Part shown: positions 1 to 5,266 of the stretch, one piece after another
Layout: every line of letters begins with the position of its first letter
Position numbering within the stretch: position 1 is the stretch's first letter
Assembly: GCA_002418625.1 (NCBI GenBank)
Contig: DIEM01000067.1
Location: 1 to 7,625 of the forward strand
Length of the DNA: 7,625 nt
Direction: 5' to 3'
From: Firmicutes bacterium UBA5774
GTDB lineage: Bacteria > Bacillota > Clostridia > Peptostreptococcales > Anaerovoracaceae
Notes under the pieces: generated by a model
Database searches by the model: none
What the model was told of the DNA's origin: nothing
Seen by the model: only the letters and a program-made list of their open reading frames with translations
Translations under genes and position numbers: made by a program

Positions 1-651
1 GCAAGCCATGCCATCCAAAAAGCCGGCAAGGATGACATTGCGATCAATTTTATCGTATTGCCGCAATTTTTCGATGTTGCGTTTTCCATGATAGGCACGG
101 ACAATCTCCTGCGTAATTTCCTCATCAGCAGTCTGCGCCAGGACAGCGACGAGATCAGTTACCTGCATTTTCAGGTAGCCGATATCCTGCCGGTCCAGAA
201 CCTGATGGAGAACCTGGTGTGGAGCATCGTCAACCGCCAGCCCAACAACCGACTTATTAACCAGACAACGATGGGCCTTCTCTTCACAGTTCTTCTCAAT
301 CATACGGATAGGCTTGCTGTGCCGGTAGCGCAGCATTATGACAATGCCCTTGTCCTCGGTGCGCTCAGGGAAATAGAAGAGAACTATAAGACCGCGAATC
401 TCTCCGATCTCGCTGTCGAGCAGGGGATATCCCTTTCGTATCTCAGCCGGCTGATCAAAGCCACTACCGGGAGTACCTACAAGGAGCTTCTGCAGAACAA
501 GCGCCTGGCCAAGGCGGCCCAGCTGCTGCGGGAAACACGCCTTCCGGTTCAGGATATTATTGAGGCGGTCGGGTACGATAACACCAGCTATTTTTACCGG
601 ATTTTTAAGGAAAAGTTCAGCTCTAACCCCAAAGCATACCGCGACAGCTGA
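1..651 (+). CDS. AraC-family transcriptional regulator, 5'-truncated by window edge
   Basis: A one- or two-domain DNA-binding activator or repressor. The reading frame is open from base 1 (first residues ASHAIQKAGKDD), so the true start lies outside the window and the TTG at 58 is not a start. 216 residues are visible. About residues 115-216 form the AraC/XylS double helix-turn-helix domain: the first helix-turn-helix is around NLSDLAVEQGISLSYLSRL (133-151), and the second spans about 182-215, with the family signature VGYDNTSYFYRIFKEKF and the closing NPKAYR. The N-terminal part visible here looks like the end of a ligand-sensing (cupin-like) region plus linker helices. Family members with a cupin are usually about 280-320 residues, so roughly 70-100 residues are missing. 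It lies just upstream of and parallel to rhaA, so control of rhamnose use is a reasonable inference. The ligand is not readable from the sequence. Confidence 0.93.
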   Translation, partial: ASHAIQKAGKDDIAINFIVLPQFFDVAFSMIGTDNLLRNFLISSLRQDSDEISYLHFQVADILPVQNLMENLVWSIVNRQPNNRLINQTTMGLLFTVLLNHTDRLAVPVAQHYDNALVLGALREIEENYKTANLSDLAVEQGISLSYLSRLIKATTGSTYKELLQNKRLAKAAQLLRETRLPVQDIIEAVGYDNTSYFYRIFKEKFSSNPKAYRDS

Positions 652-670
652 TTTACTTGTCCCGATATCA

Positions 671-708
671 AATAAGGACGTGATTATTTTACAAATCACG
701 TCCTTATT
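671..708 (+). terminator. 15-bp perfect inverted repeat, probable araC-gene terminator (possible operator)
   Basis: The arms at 671-685 (AATAAGGACGTGATT) and 694-708 are exact reverse complements, separated by an 8-base loop. It begins 19 bases after the stop codon of the AraC-family gene, and the right arm runs into an A/T-rich tail (ATTATTTTA), which fits an intrinsic terminator. The stem has only 5 G/C pairs out of 15 and the tail is not a clean T tract. The right arm also overlaps the place where the -35 box of the rhaA promoter would fall, so a regulatory role, alone or in addition, is possible. Confidence 0.55.
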
Positions 709-731
709 ATTATTTTAGCGACTTCTATAAT
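703..731 (+). promoter_or_regulatory. Candidate rhaA promoter
   Basis: A perfect TATAAT lies at 726-731, 31 bases before the rhaA start codon. At 17-bp spacing the -35 position would be CTTATT (703-708), a poor match to TTGACA. A good -10 with a weak -35 is typical of promoters that need an activator, which fits the AraC-family gene just upstream. No repeated AraC-type half-sites could be picked out by eye. Confidence 0.4.
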
Positions 732-762
732 GAAAGTAAGCACCCAAACAGGAGGTATAATC

Positions 763-2010
763 ATGAGCACACGTTTTGAACAGGCCAAACTCAGATACAA
801 GGGACTCGGAGTCGATGTTGACGCCGCCCTTTCGGCACTTGCATCCACACCGATCAGCATCCACTGCTGGCAGGGCGATGACGTAGGCGGATTTGAAAAT
901 GTCGGTACCGCCCTTTCCGGCGGCATCCAGACCACCGGCAACTACCCCGGCAAGGCCCGCACACCCGATGAGCTTATGGCGGATTTTGACAAGGCAATCA
1001 GCCTGATCCCCGGCAAAAAGCGTATCAATCTTCATGCCATTTATGCCATTTTCGAAGATAATAAGGCAGACCGCGACCAGCTTAAACCCGAGCACTTCGC
1101 CAAATGGGTCACCTATGCCAAGTCCAGGAATATCGGCATCGACTTTAACCCGACATTTTTCAGCCATCCGCTCGCAGCAGACGGCCTGACGCTATCCCAT
1201 CCCGACGAGAAAATCCGCACCTTCTGGATTAACCACGGCATCGCCTGCCGCCGCATTGCAGCATCCATTGCCAAAGATCTCGGCAGCCCGGTTCTGAATA
1301 ACGTCTGGATTCCGGACGGATACAAGGATGTCCCGGCCGACCGTCTGAGCCCCCGCCTCCGCCTGAAGGACAGCCTTGACAGAATTTTCGCCGAAAAGGT
1401 TGAAGGCGTCATCGACTGTGTCGAGAGCAAAGTATTCGGCATCGGCGTGGAGTCCTACACCGTCGGAAGCAATGAATTCTATATGAGTTATGCAGCTATG
1501 CATCCCGGTGTATATAACCTGCTCGACAATGGGCATTACCACCCGACCGAGGTCGTCAGCGACAAGATCCCGAGCCTTCTCGCTTTCTTCGATAAGGTTC
1601 CCCTCCATGTTACCCGTGCTGTCCGCTGGGACTCCGACCACGTCGTGCGTTTTGACGACGAGCTCAAAGAAATGGCCAAAGAGATTGTCCGAAATGACGC
1701 CCTCGATAAAGTTCTGATCGGCCTTGATTTCTTTGATGCCTCGATCAACCGTGTGGCAGCCTGGGTCATCGGTGCACGCAATATGGAAAAGGCACTTCTT
1801 GCCGCTCTCCTCGAACCAAACGACCACATGAAAAAACTCCAGAACGAAGGTAAATTCACGGAACTCATGATGTTCCAGGAAGAAATCAAAACCTGCCCCT
1901 TCGGCGATATCTGGGAACATTACTGTGAGACACAGGGCGTTCCTGTTAACGAAGCATGGTTTGAGCAGATCCAGGAATACGAGTCGGAAGTCTTGATGAC
2001 TCGTAAATAA
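763..2010 (+). CDS. rhaA: L-rhamnose isomerase
   Basis: Cytoplasmic metal-dependent isomerase converting L-rhamnose to L-rhamnulose, the first step of the phosphorylating rhamnose pathway. The start is placed at the ATG at 763 because GGAGG (751-755) lies 7 bases before it; the in-frame ATG at 730 has no such site and sits in the -10 box. The 415-residue product matches the usual RhaA length of about 415-420. It carries family-defining blocks: FGIGVESYTVGSNEFYM (about 225-241), LLDNGHYHPTEVVSDKI (253-269), RAVRWDSDHVV (285-295) and IGLDFFDASINRVAAWVIG (319-337). D255, H258, H282, D290, D292 and D322 sit where RhaA enzymes bind their metals and substrate. No frameshift or missing block is seen. 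It follows the AraC-family gene in the same direction but appears to be transcribed separately, after the palindrome at 671-708. The kinase and aldolase of the pathway are not adjacent on the downstream side. Confidence 0.97.
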   Translation: MSTRFEQAKLRYKGLGVDVDAALSALASTPISIHCWQGDDVGGFENVGTALSGGIQTTGNYPGKARTPDELMADFDKAISLIPGKKRINLHAIYAIFEDNKADRDQLKPEHFAKWVTYAKSRNIGIDFNPTFFSHPLAADGLTLSHPDEKIRTFWINHGIACRRIAASIAKDLGSPVLNNVWIPDGYKDVPADRLSPRLRLKDSLDRIFAEKVEGVIDCVESKVFGIGVESYTVGSNEFYMSYAAMHPGVYNLLDNGHYHPTEVVSDKIPSLLAFFDKVPLHVTRAVRWDSDHVVRFDDELKEMAKEIVRNDALDKVLIGLDFFDASINRVAAWVIGARNMEKALLAALLEPNDHMKKLQNEGKFTELMMFQEEIKTCPFGDIWEHYCETQGVPVNEAWFEQIQEYESEVLMTRK

Positions 2011-2026
2011 AGTCAGCCCTCCAACT

Positions 2027-2066
2027 GCTTTTTAAAAGAACGTCACTCCTCCATTCTTTAAAAAGC
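2027..2066 (+). terminator. A/T-rich imperfect hairpin after rhaA
   Basis: GCTTTTTAAAAGAA (2027-2040) pairs with TTCTTTAAAAAGC (2054-2066) with a single bulged base, and a pyrimidine-rich run (TTTCTTCTATTCTCTCC) follows. It begins 16 bases after the rhaA stop. It could be a first, weak terminator or an mRNA-stabilising stem ahead of the stronger hairpin downstream. Confidence 0.4.
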
Positions 2067-2089
2067 TTTCTTCTATTCTCTCCTTCTTC

Positions 2090-2139
2090 AAAACACCGTC
2101 CCTGCTGCAGTTCTTCATCTGCGGCAGGGGCGGTGTTTT
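2090..2139. terminator. Strong hairpin terminator between convergent rhaA and merR genes
   Basis: AAAACACCG (2090-2098) pairs exactly with CGGTGTTTT (2131-2139). The pairing continues through 2099-2110 with 2119-2130, with two G-T wobbles, giving a 21-bp stem with an 8-base loop (TTCTTCAT). The G/C-rich core flanked by A's on the left and T's on the right is the form of a bidirectional intrinsic terminator. It serves rhaA from the left and could serve the aldo/keto reductase-merR operon from the right, whose last stop codon is at 2185. Confidence 0.8.
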
Positions 2140-2184
2140 GCGTTGTTTGATGATTTTTGTTATCAAGATGTGAAAATCGGCCGT

Positions 2185-2556
2185 TCAGCGGCCGGCATCC
2201 CGTGCCGCACGCTCATAGTACTCAATCTTACAGTCAAGCTTTTCGAGATAGTGCTGAAATTCCTCCATCCTGGCCTCCACTTCCCTTTTCTGGGCATGGA
2301 TCATGGCAAGGCGTTTTTCGAAGGTTTCGTCCCCCTCCATATACAGGCCGACAAATTCCCTGATGTCTTTGATAGACATGCCTGTGTTTTTCAGGCAGGT
2401 AATCATGCCGAGCCATTCGAAATCGCCGTCCTGAAAACAGCGTGTTCCGGACGGTGTGCGTTCTACGAAAGGAAGAAGTCCCTCTTTTTCATAGTAGCGG
2501 AGTGTAAATGTTGAAAGGCCCGTTTTTTCCGAAGCTTTACTGATTGAATATCCCAT
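2185..2556 (-). CDS. MerR-family transcriptional regulator (AdhR/NmlR-like)
   Basis: A 123-residue dimeric activator of the MerR family. Residues 3-27 form the winged helix-turn-helix (ISKASEKTGLSTFTLRYYEK...), and 33-41 the wing (RTPSGTRCF). Residues about 75-118 form the long dimerisation coiled coil, ending with no metal-binding tail. Cysteines are C40, C54 and C109; none form the C-terminal metal or Fe-S patterns of MerR, CueR or SoxR. The block around C54 (TCLKNTGMSI) and the following GLYMEGDETFEKR resemble Bacillus AdhR, where the equivalent cysteine responds to aldehydes (alignment from memory). The ATG start is supported by GGGAGG (2563-2568) six bases upstream. It lies 27 bp downstream of the aldo/keto reductase gene, and the MerR-type promoter before that gene makes this regulator its likely controller and its own. 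The inducer is inferred, not shown. Confidence 0.93.
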   Translation of the reverse strand: MGYSISKASEKTGLSTFTLRYYEKEGLLPFVERTPSGTRCFQDGDFEWLGMITCLKNTGMSIKDIREFVGLYMEGDETFEKRLAMIHAQKREVEARMEEFQHYLEKLDCKIEYYERAARDAGR

Positions 2557-2583
2557 ATTCAGCCTCCCGCTTTGTGGCTGTCC

Positions 2584-3720
2584 TTATTTGGACTGGCAGA
2601 CTGCATCGAGTTCAGTCTGAAGTGTCTTAAGGTCACGGCGGATGCGGATCTTTTGCGGGCAGGCAGCCTCACAGAGTCCGCAGTCGACGCAGTTCTTTGC
2701 TTTGCTCTTCTCATCCATGGCGTGGCCCCAATCCCAATGTACCTGTCCTGCGTTTTTATATATTCCATATGTATTCCAGACATGGAAATTCCCCGGAATA
2801 TCCACGCCGGCCGGGCATGGCATACAGTACCTGCAGGATGTGCAGCCGTTATTTACGCGTTCGGTCAGCATCTCCCTGACATTATCGATCGCCAAATATT
2901 CCCGCTTACTGAGCGGTTCAAAATGTGTGAAAGTATTCAGGTTGTCCTCGACCTGTCCGATTGTCGACATGCCGCTCAGGATTACCTTGACGTTCGGCAG
3001 GCTTGCGGCCCAGCGGAGCGCCCACGAAGCAGTCGATGCTTCCGGGCGGACTTTTTTAAACTCACCGGTAATATCCTCCGGGAATGCCGCGAGGGAACTT
3101 CCCTTGACGGGTTCCATGACGATAACAGGAATCCCGAGCTTCTCGGCCAGATAATAACCCTTGATGCCCGCCTGTTCGTCAACATCCATGTAATTCAGCT
3201 GAATCTGCAGGAAATCCCATTTGCAAAACGATGCAATCTCTTCAAAAACGGCATATTCGTCGTGAAATGAGAATCCAAAATACCGGATACGTCCGTCTGC
3301 TTTGAGCTGCTCACAATATTCTATGACTCCCAGGGCGACCATTCGCTCCCAGGATTCCCTGCCAAGTGAGTGCAGCAGATAGAAATCAATATAATCTTTA
3401 TCCACCCGCTTCAGCTGGCTCTCAAAAAGGCGCTTCGCATCATCAAGTGTCTGGACTTCCCAACAGGGAAGCTTCGTTGCGAGAAAATAACTGCTGCGGT
3501 CATATTTGTTTAAAATGCGCCCCGTAAAAGGCTCGCTGTCGCCATCGTGGTATACGTATGCCGTATCAAAATAATTAACGCCGCCCCGATAGGCTGCATC
3601 GAGCATTTTCTCTGACTCGGGCTCGTTGATTTTGCCATTCTCAAGGGTTGGAAAACGCATGCAGCCAAAGCCTAAAAGAGAAGTATCTATTCCCAGGTTA
3701 TCCATTTTTCTAAGTTCCAT
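2584..3720 (-). CDS. Aldo/keto reductase with C-terminal two-cluster 4Fe-4S ferredoxin domain
   Basis: A 378-residue probable NAD(P)H-linked carbonyl reductase with an extra electron-transfer module. Residues about 1-280 are the TIM-barrel aldo/keto reductase: N-terminal LGFGCMRFP, the catalytic tetrad D52 and Y57 (in YFDTAYVYH), K83 (ATKLP) and H117 (FYLLHS), and the cofactor-side ILSGMSTIGQVEDN (247-260). Residues about 290-360 form a bacterial-ferredoxin-like domain with C293, C296, C299, C302 (CTSCRYCMPCP) and C344, C347, C350, C354 (CVDCGLCEAACP), enough for two 4Fe-4S clusters. This architecture is common in anaerobic Firmicutes; substrates are mostly unknown. The ATG at 3720 is preferred over the in-frame ATG five codons later because AGGAGG (minus strand, 3730-3735) lies nine bases before it. 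It is the first gene of a two-gene operon with merR, driven by the MerR-type promoter at 3768-3798, which suggests induction by toxic aldehydes or other electrophiles. Confidence 0.95.
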   Translation of the reverse strand: MELRKMDNLGIDTSLLGFGCMRFPTLENGKINEPESEKMLDAAYRGGVNYFDTAYVYHDGDSEPFTGRILNKYDRSSYFLATKLPCWEVQTLDDAKRLFESQLKRVDKDYIDFYLLHSLGRESWERMVALGVIEYCEQLKADGRIRYFGFSFHDEYAVFEEIASFCKWDFLQIQLNYMDVDEQAGIKGYYLAEKLGIPVIVMEPVKGSSLAAFPEDITGEFKKVRPEASTASWALRWAASLPNVKVILSGMSTIGQVEDNLNTFTHFEPLSKREYLAIDNVREMLTERVNNGCTSCRYCMPCPAGVDIPGNFHVWNTYGIYKNAGQVHWDWGHAMDEKSKAKNCVDCGLCEAACPQKIRIRRDLKTLQTELDAVCQSK

Positions 3721-3767
3721 GGAAAATATCCTCCTGACGTATAATGTGAAATTTAATCTCTTACAGC

Positions 3768-3798
3768 ATTATAAAACCTAGAGTTATCTCTAAGTCAA
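3768..3798 (-). promoter_or_regulatory. MerR-type promoter/operator of the aldo/keto reductase-merR operon
   Basis: Read on the minus strand, TTGACT (3793-3798) and a perfect TATAAT (3768-3773) are separated by 19 bp (3774-3792), longer than the standard 17. The spacer holds the inverted repeat TAGAG-ATAA-CTCTA (3779-3792), extended to an imperfect 18-bp dyad at 3777-3794. An over-long spacer with a dyad inside it is the hallmark of promoters activated by MerR proteins, which twist the DNA to realign the two boxes. Transcription would start near 3761, leaving a leader of about 40 bases before the ATG at 3720. Confidence 0.88.
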
Positions 3799-3879
3799 GA
3801 AAATAGTATGTCAAGTAGTCCGAAAACACGCTAAGCGCAGAAAAGCGAATAGCCGCGATAAGGCCGAAAAGGCGAAAGG
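3799..3879 (-). other. Intergenic stretch after hydA; no clear terminator
   Basis: This lies between the hydA stop codon and the MerR-type promoter. It holds short GCC/GGC complementary blocks (for example GCC-GAAAA-GGC at 3863-3873, and AGCC at 3851 with GGCT reaching 3881) that could fold weakly. No long stem followed by a T tract is seen on the minus strand. A second perfect TTGACA (minus strand, 3809-3814) lies 16 bp upstream of the TTGACT box but has no matching -10. Some read-through from hydA into the reductase operon is therefore possible. Confidence 0.3.
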
Positions 3880-5250
3880 CTACAGAAGTGACTTCCCTCT
3901 TATAAGGAATTGCCCCGTATTTTGAGTTATATTCCTGTGACTGTCCATGACCAGCCGGCCCCTCAGATACACGCTGTCAATTCTTCCGCTGACAGGCATG
4001 CCTTCATACGGTGCGTAATCGGATTTTTGTATCTGCCCGCCAGCTCGTATCGTCCCTGTTCCTTCAGGGTCATATACGACGATATCCGCATCGCTGCCTG
4101 CCGAGAGCGCCCCTTTGCGGGGATACAGCCCGTACATTCTGGCCGGGTTCTCGGAAAGCAGCCGGCACATCTGCGGCAGGGAGATCCTGTCTCCTTTAAC
4201 GCCATATGTATACATTAGAACAGCCCGTGTTTCGACACCGGGCATTCCACCGGGAATCCTTGTGAAATCATCTTTGCCGAGTGCCTTCTGACCGGTAGTA
4301 AAGCTGCAGTGATCCGTGGAGACGGTCTGGATCTGATCTCCTGCAAGCGCCTGCCACAGGGCTTCCTGATCAGCCTTTTTGCGGAGGGGCGGGGCAATTA
4401 CATACTTCGAGGCCTCAAAAAAGGGACCTTCATATCGGCTGTCATCCAGAAAAAGATATTGCGGACATGTCTCAAGATACACTTTCTGTCCCCTTGCCCT
4501 TGCCTGTTCCGCAGCTTTGTATGCCTCCCGGGAAGTGAGATGAACAATAATGACAGGCGTATCGACTATTTCGGCAATGCGAAGCAGGCGATTTACCGCT
4601 TCTGCTTCAGCAGCGGCCGGCCGTGTCAGGGGATGGGCGGCGACGCCGAAGTGTCCGCGCGATTTCTCCTCTTCAACCATGGCATCAATAATACCGCTGT
4701 TTTCACAGTGAACGCCTGCGATGCCGCCGAGTTCTTTGAGGCGCTCAAGAATCTGATAAATCTCTTTATCATTTACTTTCATCGCATCGTAGGTCATGTA
4801 TAGTTTGAACGAAGTGATTCCTTTGTCCATCATGTCTTTGAGTTCTTCGCTGACCCCGGCATTCCAGTCTGCAACAGACATGTGGAAGCCATAGTCACAG
4901 GAGGCTTTCCCAAGTGCTTTCAGGTTCCATTTGGCAAAGGCTTCTTTGAGAGTCTCCCCGCGATACTGTGTTGCGAAGTCGACGACGGTCGTAGTCCCGC
5001 CGGCAATCGCCGCCCGGGTTCCGGAGGCAAAGTCATCGATGGTAACAGTACCTCCCACTTCGAGGTCAAAATGTGTGTGGGCATCAATAAAGCCGGGGAA
5101 AAGCAGCTTGCCTGTAACATCAGCGATATCAGCATCTGCCGTGGACAATCCGCTTCCAATCCCGATAATCTTCTCGCCATAGATGAGAAGATCTGCCTGC
5201 CGGCAGTCTTCACCGGTGACAATTGTTCCGCCCTTCAGCAGCAGTTTCAT
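3880..5250 (-). CDS. hydA: Dihydropyrimidinase-family cyclic amidohydrolase (HydA/HyuA)
   Basis: A 456-residue cytoplasmic binuclear-zinc amidohydrolase that hydrolyses cyclic amide (ureide) rings such as dihydropyrimidines or hydantoins. The metal site is complete: H58 and H60 (DAHTHFD), the lysine K149 that is carbamylated in this family (TSFKLYMTYD), H181 (GVHCEN), H237 (IVHLTS) and D313 (STDHCSF). Y154 is the substrate-contacting tyrosine of dihydropyrimidinases. The C-terminal SAGSDADIVVYDP motif (383-395) completes the small beta domain. Length and motifs favour dihydropyrimidinase over allantoinase or dihydroorotase, though actual substrate is not fixed by sequence. The ATG is preceded by AAGGAT ten bases upstream, within the 15-bp gap after the ygfK-like stop, so the two genes are very likely cotranscribed. 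In anaerobic purine-degrading gut bacteria this family (named hyuA in E. coli) accompanies ygfK and is required for uric-acid breakdown, which is its most likely role here. Confidence 0.93.
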   Translation of the reverse strand: MKLLLKGGTIVTGEDCRQADLLIYGEKIIGIGSGLSTADADIADVTGKLLFPGFIDAHTHFDLEVGGTVTIDDFASGTRAAIAGGTTTVVDFATQYRGETLKEAFAKWNLKALGKASCDYGFHMSVADWNAGVSEELKDMMDKGITSFKLYMTYDAMKVNDKEIYQILERLKELGGIAGVHCENSGIIDAMVEEEKSRGHFGVAAHPLTRPAAAEAEAVNRLLRIAEIVDTPVIIVHLTSREAYKAAEQARARGQKVYLETCPQYLFLDDSRYEGPFFEASKYVIAPPLRKKADQEALWQALAGDQIQTVSTDHCSFTTGQKALGKDDFTRIPGGMPGVETRAVLMYTYGVKGDRISLPQMCRLLSENPARMYGLYPRKGALSAGSDADIVVYDPEGTGTIRAGGQIQKSDYAPYEGMPVSGRIDSVYLRGRLVMDSHRNITQNTGQFLIRGKSLL

Positions 5251-5257
5251 ACAGAAG

Positions 5258-5266
5258 CCATCCTTT
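5258..5266 (-). promoter_or_regulatory. hydA ribosome binding site next to the ygfK stop
   Basis: On the minus strand, AAAGGATGG begins inside the upstream TGA stop codon (5266-5268) and ends 7 bases before the hydA ATG. Ribosomes finishing the ygfK-like gene would be positioned to start hydA, consistent with translational coupling. Confidence 0.55.

Noticed and set aside
58..60. TTG at 58 as start of the AraC-family gene
   Set aside because: The frame is open to base 1 with plausible protein sequence, and the family has a longer N-terminal domain, so the gene simply enters from the left edge.
681..700. CRP/FNR-type site in the palindrome (TGA...TCA halves)
   Set aside because: The half-sites are separated by more than the six bases those proteins require, and the dyad is far longer than such sites.
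730..762. ATG at 730 as an earlier rhaA start adding 11 residues
   Set aside because: It overlaps the TATAAT box and has no ribosome binding site, whereas the ATG at 763 has GGAGG seven bases upstream and gives the usual family N-terminus and length.
1192..1920. 242-residue open frame on the minus strand opposite rhaA
   Set aside because: It is a shadow of the rhaA codon pattern, lacks a recognisable family or ribosome binding site, and lies within a clearly real gene.
3809..3814. Second TTGACA box (minus strand) as a further promoter for the reductase operon
   Set aside because: At 16-18 bp spacing downstream there is no -10-like sequence, so only the TTGACT/TATAAT pair is credible.
4309..4803. 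164-residue open frame on the plus strand opposite hydA
   Set aside because: No family resemblance and no start signals; its extent is explained by the base composition of hydA.
3880..5250. Allantoinase or dihydroorotase identity for the amidohydrolase
   Set aside because: The YMTYD block with the carbamylated lysine just before it and the overall motif set match dihydropyrimidinases better; allantoin use would also be expected to show other allantoin genes.
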